NCBI RefSeq assembly: GCF_017526105.1
Contig: NZ_CP071839.1
Span: forward strand, 8,160,001 to 8,224,000
Length of the DNA stretch: 64,000 nt
Origin: Streptomyces cyanogenus
Lineage (GTDB): Bacteria; Actinomycetota; Actinomycetes; Streptomycetales; Streptomycetaceae
Reading direction: 5' to 3'
Positions within the stretch are counted from its first letter, which is position 1, and every line of letters starts with the position of its first letter. The translations under genes and the position numbers were made by a program. Of the stretch, positions 8,597-16,308 are shown in pieces. The notes beneath the pieces are model-generated. The model saw only the letters and a list, made by a program, of their open reading frames with translations. It was not told the DNA's origin and made no database searches.

Positions 8597-9472
8597 GTGA
8601 CCGCGGAAACCGACTGGGGCGGCGCCCCTTCCGTGCTGCGTATGATCCTCGGCCGGCAACTGGAGGAACTGCGCAACCGGGCGGGTCTCAGCTACGCCGA
8701 GGCGGGCGCCGCCATCGGCGTCAGCCACTCCACGATCCGGCGCATGGAGGCCGCCAAGGTCGCCCGGCTGCGGCTCGCGGACGCCGAGAAACTCCTCCAG
8801 GTCTACGGCGTCACCGACCAGCAGGAGATCGACACCTTCCTGCAGTCCGTCCGCGAGGCCAACAAACGCGGCTGGTGGCACACCTACCGTGACGTCATGC
8901 CCGACTGGTTCGCCTCCTACCTCAGCCTGGAGCAGGCGGCCGTCCAGGTCCGCGCGTACGAGAACCAGTTCGTGCACGGCCTGCTGCAGACCGAGGACTA
9001 CGCCCGCGCCGTGCTCGCCGCGGACCACCCGCACGCCTCCGCCGAGGCCGTCGAACGCCGCGTCGCCCTGCGCATGCGCCGCCAGGAGCTGCTGGCCAGA
9101 CCGGCACCGCCACGGCTGTGGGTGGTGATGGACGAGACCGTCCTGCGCCGCCAGGTCGGCGGCCCGGAGGTGATGCGGGCCCAGATCGACCACCTCGTCG
9201 AGGTCAACCGGCTGCCCCAGGTCACCGTGCAGCTCATGCCGTTCGCCAACGGTCCGCATCCCGCCCTGCGGGCCGGCGCCTTCCACCTCTTCCGGTTCCG
9301 GGCCCGCGAACTGCCCGACATCGCCTACCTCAGCGGCCTCGCCGGCGCCGTCTACCTCGACAAGACGGAGGACGTCGTGGTCTACCGGGAGGCCCTTGAC
9401 CGGCTGAGCGCCCAGGCCGCCTCCCCCGGAAGAACCGAGACCCTGCTCGGCGCGCTGCGCAAGGAGTTGTGA
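8597..9472 (+). CDS. XRE-family regulator with DUF5753 domain
   Basis: 291 residues from the GTG at 8597, chosen because a GGGGGG tract lies 5 bases upstream; a GTG at 8579 is in frame but has no site. Residues 10-75 form a helix-turn-helix (LGRQLEELRNRAGLSYAEAG, then IGVSHSTIRRMEAAKV). Residues 90-285 are DUF5753, the ligand or partner domain found only with such actinobacterial regulators (the WhiJ-like group), with YLSLEQAAVQVRAYEN, HGLLQTEDYARAVL and PFANGPHPAL. These proteins often pair with DUF397 proteins. None is nearby here; instead a DUF574 methyltransferase follows after 54 bases. Confidence 0.9.
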   Translation: MTAETDWGGAPSVLRMILGRQLEELRNRAGLSYAEAGAAIGVSHSTIRRMEAAKVARLRLADAEKLLQVYGVTDQQEIDTFLQSVREANKRGWWHTYRDVMPDWFASYLSLEQAAVQVRAYENQFVHGLLQTEDYARAVLAADHPHASAEAVERRVALRMRRQELLARPAPPRLWVVMDETVLRRQVGGPEVMRAQIDHLVEVNRLPQVTVQLMPFANGPHPALRAGAFHLFRFRARELPDIAYLSGLAGAVYLDKTEDVVVYREALDRLSAQAASPGRTETLLGALRKEL

Positions 9473-9526
9473 CCCGCTCCCCCTGACGCGAAGCCCCCGA
9501 CCCCTCGACCGAATGGGAGACACGGC

Positions 9527-10342
9527 GTGCCCGACAACGGATGGCCGGCCGACCGGATCGACACCGAGAACGCCCACTCCGCCCGCATCTACGACTACAT
9601 ACTCGGCGGCAAGGACTACTACCCCGCCGACAAGGAGGCGGGCGACGCGATGGCCCGGGAGTGGCCCGCGCTCCCGGTCCACATGCGCGCCAACCGCGAC
9701 TTCATGAACCGTGCCGTGCGCTGGCTCGCCGAGGAGGCGGGCATGCGCCAGTTCCTGGACGTCGGCACCGGCATCCCGACCTCGCCCAACCTGCACGAGA
9801 TCGCCCAGGCCGTGGCCCCCGAGTCCCGCGTCGTCTACGTCGACAACGACCCGATCGTGCTCACCCTCTCCCAGGGCCTGCTGGCCAGCGCCCCCGAGGG
9901 CCGCACCGCCTACCTGGAAGCCGACTTCCGTGACCCCGCGGCGATCCTGGGCGCGCCCGAGCTGCGCGACACCCTGGACCTGAGCCGGCCCGTCGCGCTG
10001 ACCGTCATCGCGATCGTGCACTTCATGCTGGACGCGGACGACGCGGTCGGCGTCGTACGGCGGCTGCTGGAGCCGCTGCCCTCCGGCAGCTGCCTGGCGA
10101 TGTCCATCGGTACCGCGGATTTCGCGCCGGAGGAGGTCGGCCGGGTCGCCCGTGAGTACGCGGCCCGCAACATGCCGATGCGGCTGCGCACCCTGGACGA
10201 GGCCCGCGCGTTCTTCACGGGCCTGGACCTGGTCGAGCCCGGCATCGTCCAGGTGCACAAGTGGCGCCCCGACGGCAGCGGCGAGCAGGGCATCCGGGAC
10301 GAGGACATCGCGATGTACGGCGCGGTCGCCCGCAAGCCGTGA
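9527..10342 (+). CDS. DUF574-family SAM-dependent methyltransferase
   Basis: 271 residues, start GTG with GGGAGA 6 bases upstream. The N-terminal block RIDTENAHSARIYDYILGGKDYYPADKEAG is the signature of the DUF574 (Methyltransf_19) family, which is greatly expanded in Streptomyces. Motif I is FLDVGTGIPTSPNLHEIAQ, and VVYVDNDPIVLTLSQ holds the acidic ribose ligand. The targets of this family are unknown. It is probably co-transcribed with the DUF5753 regulator, and a perfect hairpin closes the unit downstream. Pairing with a WhiJ-like regulator is a recurring arrangement in the genus. Confidence 0.9.
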   Translation: MPDNGWPADRIDTENAHSARIYDYILGGKDYYPADKEAGDAMAREWPALPVHMRANRDFMNRAVRWLAEEAGMRQFLDVGTGIPTSPNLHEIAQAVAPESRVVYVDNDPIVLTLSQGLLASAPEGRTAYLEADFRDPAAILGAPELRDTLDLSRPVALTVIAIVHFMLDADDAVGVVRRLLEPLPSGSCLAMSIGTADFAPEEVGRVAREYAARNMPMRLRTLDEARAFFTGLDLVEPGIVQVHKWRPDGSGEQGIRDEDIAMYGAVARKP

Positions 10343-10348
10343 CAGACC

Positions 10349-10388
10349 CGGGGCCGGGGTCCGACCCACCTCCCGGACCCCGGCCCCG
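10349..10388 (+). terminator. Perfect 15-bp stem hairpin after DUF574 gene
   Basis: Bases 10349-10363 and 10374-10388 are exact reverse complements around a 10-base loop, beginning 7 bases after the stop. The stem is nearly all GC and has no T tract. Confidence 0.8.
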
Positions 10389-10637
10389 CCTTGGCCGCAC
10401 GACGGCCGGGCGGGCGCCCGGGCGCCACCGTGAGCCCCCCGCACACCACCCGCGCACCAGGCCGTGGCGGCACCCCCGTACGCCGTCCACGGGCACCGAC
10501 CGGCCCGGAGGCGGTCGCGGCCGGAATGACCGAAACACATCCGCCCCACGCGGAACCGGGGCGCACCGAATGGGGTCTTAGGGTCCGTCGACGGCCGGGA
10601 TCGGACCGGTCGCGAAGAAACCGGGGGAATGGCTCAC

Positions 10638-11138
10638 ATGTCCGTCCGCAGTCGCAAGACCCTGCTCACCGCCGCGGCCCTCACCGCCGGCCTCACCCTG
10701 GCCGCCGTGACACCCGCCCTGGCGGGTGCCTCCGCGAGCCACACCACCCGCGCCGCCGCCGTGTCGTCCGCCCAGGGCGACCCGCGCAACGCCACCCAGC
10801 ACGTGGCCGACTTCTACGGCGCCTACATCGACGCCACCTGGGCCACCGACGACGCCACGGCCGCGCCCGCCGCCAAGGCGCTGCGCGGCTTCTACCTCTC
10901 GGCCGCCGCCCGGAAGCAGGTCGCCGCCTACGAGAAGAAGGAACACGCCGACGGCATCCTGTTCGCGCAGAACGTGCCGGTGAAGTGGAAGGTGACCTAC
11001 ACCGGCTCCGGCATGGGGCACGCCACCAGCCGGGTGACGCTCACCTGGGGCGACGGCCCGCACCCGCAGGTCAGCCGGATCGACGTCCAGTCCGACCTGA
11101 AGACCCTGAAGATCACCGGCCTGAAGCCGGCCGGCTGA
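10638..11138 (+). CDS. Small secreted protein, unknown function
   Basis: 166 residues from the ATG at 10638, which has GGGGGA at a 9-base spacing; the ATG at 10629 is too close to that site. A signal peptide of about 35 residues (SRKTLLTAAALTAGLTLAAV, then ALA) is followed by a compact domain of about 120 residues: HVADFYGAYIDATW, LRGFYLSAAARKQV, then strands ending VSRIDVQSDLKTLKITGL. The fold looks like a small alpha+beta domain (perhaps NTF2-like), but I do not recognise a family. No neighbour shares its strand closely. Confidence 0.75.
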   Translation: MSVRSRKTLLTAAALTAGLTLAAVTPALAGASASHTTRAAAVSSAQGDPRNATQHVADFYGAYIDATWATDDATAAPAAKALRGFYLSAAARKQVAAYEKKEHADGILFAQNVPVKWKVTYTGSGMGHATSRVTLTWGDGPHPQVSRIDVQSDLKTLKITGLKPAG

Positions 11139-11203
11139 GGAGGGGCCCGGACGTGGGTCCCGCCCCGCCCCACTCGGAGCGGGGCTCACGCCCGCCGCAC
11201 CGG

Positions 11204-12280
11204 TCAGCCGCGGCCGTGCGGGCGGTAGGGCCGCGGCAGCGGCATGCCGCGGTCGGCCATGATCCTCCGGACGCGGTCGGGATAGTCGGTGATGATCCCG
11301 TCGACACCCAGGTCCATCAGCGCCTCCACGGTCGCCGGGTCGTCACAGGTCCACGGCACCACCTTCAGACCCCGGGCGTGCGCCTCCGCGACCATCGCCG
11401 CGTCGGAGTAGAACCGGAACCCGGGGTCGCCGACCTTGCCGCTCTGCGGGAAGCCGTAGTTCGGGGAGAGGGTGGTGACCCCGGGCAGGGTCGCGGCCGC
11501 CCGGACGAAGTCCCCGTCGTAGTCGTCGGCGTCGATCCCGCCCAGCCACGGGGACGCTCCGGGCTTGCCGACCTGCAGGAAGTCGTAGTTCGTCAGCGCC
11601 ACCAGCGGCCACCTCGGCGCCAGCCGGTGCATCACCCCGAGCGCCCCCCAGTCGAAGGACTGGATGGTGACCTGCCGCTCGATGCCCGAGTGGTGGATCT
11701 CCTCGTACACGCGGCGGACGAACACCTCCCGCGGCGCGGTCTGTTCGGGCGCGCCCGCCTCCACCTTGGTCTCGATGTTCAGCCGTACGCCCCGGGCCCG
11801 GTAGCTCTTGACCAGGTTCAGGACGTCCTTCAGCTCCACCATCCGGAAGCCCTTGACGACCTCCTGCTCGGGGAAGCCGGGCAGCTGCTGGTAGCCACAG
11901 TCGAGCGTCTTGATCCGGTCGAGCGTCAGGTCCTTGACGTACTTGCCGACGTACGGGTACATCGGGTCGCCGGGCGTGACCGGGCCGGTGTCCCGGCACT
12001 TGACGCCGCTGACCTGCCGGTCGTGGTTGACCACCACCCGCAGGTCCTTGGTGACCTGGGTGTCCAGCTCCAGCGTGGACACCCCGAGCCGCAGCGCCTT
12101 GCCGAAGCCCTCCAGGGACTCCTCGGTCGTCAGGCCGAGGCCGCCGCGGTGCGCCTGGAGGTCGAAGCGGGCCCGCACGGGGCCGCCGGGCGCCGCCTGC
12201 GCGGCCACGGGGGACGACAGCGCCGGCAGCAGAGCGAGAACGGCGAGCAGCCGTCGTGCGTTCGGGTGGCGTACGGACAT
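11204..12280 (-). CDS. Secreted glycerophosphodiester phosphodiesterase
   Basis: 358 residues with a signal peptide ending near AQA. It would hydrolyse glycerophosphodiesters (deacylated phospholipids or teichoic acid-like polymers) outside the cell, releasing glycerol-3-phosphate and alcohols. GDPD motifs are in order: QAHRGG (catalytic His), LELDTQ, VVVNHD (second His), LNIETK, and the C-terminal VVPWTCDDP and GIITDYPD. An insertion after VNHD (DTGPVTPGDPMYPYVGKYV) is typical of secreted actinobacterial members. The start has GAGAGG 6 bases upstream. The NPP1 gene lies immediately upstream on the same strand, about 50 bases away. Confidence 0.92.
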   Translation of the reverse strand: MSVRHPNARRLLAVLALLPALSSPVAAQAAPGGPVRARFDLQAHRGGLGLTTEESLEGFGKALRLGVSTLELDTQVTKDLRVVVNHDRQVSGVKCRDTGPVTPGDPMYPYVGKYVKDLTLDRIKTLDCGYQQLPGFPEQEVVKGFRMVELKDVLNLVKSYRARGVRLNIETKVEAGAPEQTAPREVFVRRVYEEIHHSGIERQVTIQSFDWGALGVMHRLAPRWPLVALTNYDFLQVGKPGASPWLGGIDADDYDGDFVRAAATLPGVTTLSPNYGFPQSGKVGDPGFRFYSDAAMVAEAHARGLKVVPWTCDDPATVEALMDLGVDGIITDYPDRVRRIMADRGMPLPRPYRPHGRG

Positions 12281-12332
12281 CGGGAACCTCTCGGGTAGAG
12301 CCTCTCGGGCCGGTGCGGACGCACGCGTGCCG

Positions 12333-13091
12333 TCAGGCGCCGGGGTCGAAGGGGATGCCCGACGGCATGGAGCGCGTCAGGGCGTATGCGAAGTCGCCGT
12401 CCCTGATCTTGATGGTGGCCGCCCCGAAGTCGGCGCCGAGCAGCTTGTCGCGGTAGCCCGCCGGATAGCCGTTCCAGCCGACCAGGCGCGGAAGGAACCA
12501 GCCGCCGGTCGCGTTCTCCGGCGGCTCGTCGTGGGCGTCGGCGAACCGGAAGCAGTGGGTGGACACGCCGTCCTTGTGATAGACGACCTTCGGGTGGGTG
12601 CCGTCGAAGCGCACCGCGGAGCGGGCCGCCACCTGGTAACCGGAGTGCTGGGACACCGAGACGTACCGGACCGTGTCGTCCGTGATCCACACGACGACGT
12701 GCTCCCAGTCGTGGGTGTGCCCGATCGCCGCGGGCCCGAGGGTCGCCTGGTCCTTCTCGAAGTAGCTGGCGTACATCACCGCGCACCAGCCGTTGTTGCA
12801 CTTCTCACGCGAGTAGGTGTTGGCGTTGGCGAGCTGCGCGGAGTCGTGGCAGTGGCCGTTGACGTCGCCGCCCGGCCTGAGACCGGGGTTGATCGTGCCG
12901 TCGCTGCCGATGGCGGCCGTGGCGTAGCAGCCGTCGCCGTCGTAGTCGTAGGCGGGTGAGAAGGTCTGCTCCAGGCCGTCGGCGTTCTGTGGCAGCAGCC
13001 GCAGAACGCTCGCGTCGGCGGTGCCGGGCGCGGTGAGGACGAGGGCGAGCGCGCCGAGGGCGGCGGCGAGCGCGGAGGTCGGCTGACGCAC
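12333..13091 (-). CDS. Secreted NPP1/necrosis-inducing-like protein
   Basis: 252 residues, GTG start with GGGAG 6 bases upstream, and a signal peptide ending near TADA. The mature part matches the NPP1 (NLP) family, known from oomycete, fungal and bacterial plant-interacting species as cytolysins that bind plant sphingolipids. The central heptapeptide appears as GHTHDWE where most members have GHRHDWE. Two N-terminal cysteines (HCHDS, KCNNGWCAVMYASYFEKDQ) match type 1 NLPs, which carry a conserved disulfide. The R-to-T change may alter but does not abolish the metal-binding acidic site. It precedes the GDPD gene on the same strand, possibly as one operon. Confidence 0.88.
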   Translation of the reverse strand: MRQPTSALAAALGALALVLTAPGTADASVLRLLPQNADGLEQTFSPAYDYDGDGCYATAAIGSDGTINPGLRPGGDVNGHCHDSAQLANANTYSREKCNNGWCAVMYASYFEKDQATLGPAAIGHTHDWEHVVVWITDDTVRYVSVSQHSGYQVAARSAVRFDGTHPKVVYHKDGVSTHCFRFADAHDEPPENATGGWFLPRLVGWNGYPAGYRDKLLGADFGAATIKIRDGDFAYALTRSMPSGIPFDPGA

Positions 13092-13246
13092 GGGGGCTCC
13101 CTGTTGTCGAGGCGCCGCAGATTCTCGCAACGCCCCGGCGGGAGGGGCCACCCCCTGAACTGAACATTGCCGCAAAGGCAGTTGAACGCGGAAGGCGGAG
13201 CCGGCGGGTGGGCGCCGCCGGCCGCCCGCTCAGCCGCTCGGGGTGC

Positions 13247-14395
13247 TCACCCGTGCCGGCCCGGGTCCCCGCGGCCGAGGTGCCGGCGGCGTTCGACGTG
13301 GGTGCGGTGCACCGCGATGAGCGCGGCGTCGTCGCCGAGCCGGCCGCCGACGTGGGCGAGCAGATCGCGCCGCAGGTGGTGCATCAGCGCCTCGGGGCTG
13401 TCCTCGGCCCACCGCAGGACCCGGTCGGGCAGCGGATAGAACCGGCCGCGCTCGTCGCGGGCCTCCACGACCCCGTCCGTGTAGAGCAGCAGCGTGTCAC
13501 CCGGCTCGAAGGAGAACACGTCCAGCGTGTGCTCGCTGTGCTCGTGCACCCCGAGCGGCGGCGAGGGATGCAGGCTCGGGACCGTCACGACGTGCCCGGG
13601 ACTCAGCAGCAGCGGCGGCGGATGGCCGCAGCTGGTCATCCGGGTGACCGGGTCGCGGTCCGGGATCTCCACGAGGAGGGCGGTGGCGAACCGCTCGCCC
13701 TCCTCCTCCGGGGTCTCCAGATCGGCCGCGTAGCGGGTGACGCTCTGGTTCAGCCGGGTCGCCAGCTCGGCCAGCGGGATGTGCCGGTGGGCGCTCTCCC
13801 GGAAGGCGCCGAGCAGCAGCGCCGCCTCGCCGATTGCGGGCAGCCCCTTGCCGCGCACGTCACCGATCAGCAGGCGGATCGCGCCGTCGCTCGCGGTCGC
13901 CGCGTACAGGTCGCCGCCGATCTGCGCCTCGTCCTCCGCGGCCAGGTACAGCGAGGCGATCCGCAGCGGGCCGATCTGCTCGGGCAGCGGCCACATCAGG
14001 ACGTGCTGCGCGGCCTCGGCGACGGTGCGGACCTGGGCCAGCTGGGCCTGCCGGCGCTGGCGCAGGGCGCTGTAGATGACGGTGAGCACCACGAGGACGG
14101 TCAAGGTGATGATCTGCACGATGTGGTTGGTGCTGCCGATCCCCCCGCCGCGGTGGATGCCGATGAGGATCTGGGCGGCCAGTGCGAGCGCCCCGATGGC
14201 GGCCGTGGTCCGGGGTCCGGCGAAGGAGGGGGTGAGCGCGGGCGCGATCACCAGGGCCGGCCCGAGATGGACGTCGGTGGGGGACCGCAGGTCCACCACC
14301 GTGATCACCAGGATGAGCACGACCGGGAGCACCAGCAGCGCGTGCGCCGACCGCCACGGCTGCCGCGGGCCCACGCGCCCGAGCGGGGGTGCCAT
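13247..14395 (-). CDS. Membrane PP2C/SpoIIE-type serine phosphatase
   Basis: 382 residues. Residues 15-115 form four hydrophobic helices (HALLVLPVVLILVITVVDL and LTVLVVLTVIYSAL are the clearest). A short linker leads to a SpoIIE/RsbU-type PP2C domain from about 135 to 365: QIGGDLYAA, LLIGDVRGKGLPA, MTSCGHPPPLLL, LLLYTDGVVEARD and GDDAALIAV hold the metal-binding aspartates. These phosphatases dephosphorylate anti-anti-sigma factors in partner-switching circuits. No sensor domain is seen apart from the membrane segment. It stands alone, about 200 bases from a divergently transcribed operon. Confidence 0.9.
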   Translation of the reverse strand: MAPPLGRVGPRQPWRSAHALLVLPVVLILVITVVDLRSPTDVHLGPALVIAPALTPSFAGPRTTAAIGALALAAQILIGIHRGGGIGSTNHIVQIITLTVLVVLTVIYSALRQRRQAQLAQVRTVAEAAQHVLMWPLPEQIGPLRIASLYLAAEDEAQIGGDLYAATASDGAIRLLIGDVRGKGLPAIGEAALLLGAFRESAHRHIPLAELATRLNQSVTRYAADLETPEEEGERFATALLVEIPDRDPVTRMTSCGHPPPLLLSPGHVVTVPSLHPSPPLGVHEHSEHTLDVFSFEPGDTLLLYTDGVVEARDERGRFYPLPDRVLRWAEDSPEALMHHLRRDLLAHVGGRLGDDAALIAVHRTHVERRRHLGRGDPGRHG

Positions 14396-14596
14396 GCCTC
14401 TCAGCTTGCGCCCGGGGCGCGTGCCGCGCACCTCACACCAGGCCGGTGATACGGGCACACCGGCCCGGCCCTCCGCCGGCGGTGGGTGGGCCGAACCTTT
14501 CCGGCGACGCCGTGTCGCGGGCGGCGCGCCGGGTACCCGTACGACCCCCGGGGCCGACCCGCCACCCGGGGGTGCAGGGTGCCGAATGGAGAGGTC

Positions 14597-15277
14597 ATGA
14601 CGCACAACGGGGAGGACACCGCGCCCCTGACGCGACCGGAGGTCACCGAACTCCGTCTCGCCTCGGGGCCGGACCCGCTCACGCCCATGCCGGAGCCGTC
14701 GGAACTGCCGCAGGACCGCAGTCAGGCGATCCTGGAGGCCACCAAGGCGATCGGCGCGCTCCTCAAACGCGCCGGCCACCCCTTCGCGCTGGCCGGCAGC
14801 GTGGCCGTCTACGCCCACGGCGGCAGCCGCTACCTCCAGCACGACGCCGACTTCGCCATCCTGCCCGACGACGCCGAAGCGGTGGCCGCCACGCTGCGCG
14901 AGGCAGGTCTCGGCGTACGGACCCCGCCGGAGGACTGGCTGCTGAAGACCACCTGCCACGGGCAGAACGTCGACATCATCTTCGCGCTGGCACACCAGCC
15001 CGTCACCCGGGACATGCTCGACCGGGCGCACGTCCTGCCGGTCGACTCGGTGCTGATGCCCGTACTCTCCCCGACCGACCTGATCCGCAGCCTGATCAGC
15101 GCCTTCTCCGAGCACTACTGCGACTTCGGGTCGGTGCTGCCGGTCGCCCGCGCGGTCCGCGAGAAGGTCGACTGGGACACGGTCCGCGCGTCCTGCGGCG
15201 ACCAGCCCATGCCGGCCGCGTTCCTCTTCCTCCTCGAACGGCTGAACGTGATCGACCCCCAGGAAGGGACACCATGA
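14597..15277 (+). CDS. Nucleotidyltransferase-fold protein
   Basis: 226 residues with GGAGAGG 5 bases before the ATG. After about 45 polar residues, FALAGSVAVYAHGGSRYLQHDADFAIL contains the G-S motif and the D-x-D carboxylates of the DNA polymerase beta-like nucleotidyltransferase superfamily. The later GQNVDIIFAL may supply the third carboxylate. The C-terminal part is helical (SPTDLIRSLISAFSEHYCDF). It resembles the MNT/AbiEii-like group used for nucleotidylation of RNA, protein or small molecules; the substrate is unknown. The stop overlaps the next start as ATGA, so it heads a translationally coupled three-gene unit with a BON protein and a metallophosphoesterase. Confidence 0.75.
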   Translation: MTHNGEDTAPLTRPEVTELRLASGPDPLTPMPEPSELPQDRSQAILEATKAIGALLKRAGHPFALAGSVAVYAHGGSRYLQHDADFAILPDDAEAVAATLREAGLGVRTPPEDWLLKTTCHGQNVDIIFALAHQPVTRDMLDRAHVLPVDSVLMPVLSPTDLIRSLISAFSEHYCDFGSVLPVARAVREKVDWDTVRASCGDQPMPAAFLFLLERLNVIDPQEGTP

Positions 15278-15552
15278 CCGACACCAGCCCGCCGCCCCCG
15301 TCGGCGGAAGGGAGTCTGGACTACCGCGTCGCCCACCTCGCCGAGCACCTGGCCGGCGGAGACCTCGCGGAACTCGGCGTACGGCTCGAACTGCGCGGAG
15401 ACGCCGTCCTGCTCACCGGCACCGTGCCGTCCACCCAGTGCCGGGACGACATCCTGCGCATGGCCCGCGAGGAACTGGCGGGGCACCCGGTCCACAGCGA
15501 CCTGCTCGTGGCCGGGACCTCCTCGCCCGACCACGGAGAGGACCTGACATGA
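15274..15552 (+). CDS. Small BON-like domain protein
   Basis: 92 residues. The pattern LDYRVAHLAEHLAGGDLAEL, GVRLELRGDAVLLTGTVPS, then REELAGHPVHSDLLVAG matches a short BON domain (a strand reading 'V-x-L-x-G-x-V' followed by a helix and a final strand). BON domains usually bind lipids or other ligands at membranes. It has no signal peptide, so it is probably cytoplasmic. The start and stop overlap the neighbouring genes as ATGA on both sides, so it should be made in fixed ratio with the nucleotidyltransferase and phosphoesterase. Confidence 0.7.
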   Translation: MTDTSPPPPSAEGSLDYRVAHLAEHLAGGDLAELGVRLELRGDAVLLTGTVPSTQCRDDILRMAREELAGHPVHSDLLVAGTSSPDHGEDLT

Positions 15553-16280
15553 TCCGCGTCGCGGCCGTCGGGGACATTCACATGGGCCCCGAGAGCCAGG
15601 GCACCCTGAGGCCGTCCTTCGAGACCCTGCCCGGGTGTGCCGACGTCCTGCTGCTCGCCGGCGACCTCACCCGGCACGGCACACCGGAGGAGGCCGCGAT
15701 CGTCGCCCGGGAGATCAAGGACATCGGGGTGCCCGTCGTCGCCGTACTCGGCAACCATGACCACCACGACGAGCGGCCCGAGGAGGTCGCCGCGATCCTC
15801 CGGGACGCGGGCGCGCACGTCCTCGAAGGACAGGCCGCCGTCGTCAGCGCCGACGGCGCCCGGATCGGGGTCGCCGGGACCAAGGGCTTCGGCGGCGGCT
15901 TCGTCGGCCGCTGCGCCGGGGAGTTCGGCGAACCGCTCATGAAGGAGTTCGTCCGCTACACCCGCCGGTGTGCCGACGGCCTGCACGGTGCCCTGAAGGA
16001 TCTGGACGAGCGGGACTGCGACGTGCGGATCGCGCTGACCCACTTCTCACCGGTGCCGGACACCCTGGCCGGGGAGCCCCTGGAGATCTATCCGTTCCTC
16101 GGCAGCTACCTGCTCGCGGAGGCCATCGACACCGGCGGCGCCGACCTCGCGGTGCACGGCCACGCCCACGCCGGCACCGAGCACGGGATGACCAGCGGGG
16201 GTGTCCGCGTGCGCAACGTCGCCCAGCCGGTGATCGGGCAGGCCTTCCACGTGTACCACCTGCCCGGCCGGCACGACTGA
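15549..16280 (+). CDS. Calcineurin-like metallophosphoesterase
   Basis: 243 residues. All metal-ligand blocks of the family are visible: GDIHMG, GDLTRHG, GNHDHH, LTHFSP and HGHAHAG, plus a C-terminal VRVRNVAQP strand. It would hydrolyse phosphomonoesters or diesters with two metal ions in the cytoplasm. It is the last gene of a coupled operon with a nucleotidyltransferase and a BON-like protein. A transferase and a phosphoesterase under one control suggests addition and removal of a nucleotide group on the same target, but this is inference. Confidence 0.9.
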   Translation: MIRVAAVGDIHMGPESQGTLRPSFETLPGCADVLLLAGDLTRHGTPEEAAIVAREIKDIGVPVVAVLGNHDHHDERPEEVAAILRDAGAHVLEGQAAVVSADGARIGVAGTKGFGGGFVGRCAGEFGEPLMKEFVRYTRRCADGLHGALKDLDERDCDVRIALTHFSPVPDTLAGEPLEIYPFLGSYLLAEAIDTGGADLAVHGHAHAGTEHGMTSGGVRVRNVAQPVIGQAFHVYHLPGRHD

Positions 16281-16308
16281 ACGCCGGCCGGCTGTCGAGC
16301 CGGGGACG

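Noticed and set aside
8213..10549. A 778-codon minus-strand frame over the regulator and methyltransferase
   Set aside because: It mirrors two well-supported plus-strand genes and has no protein-like features.
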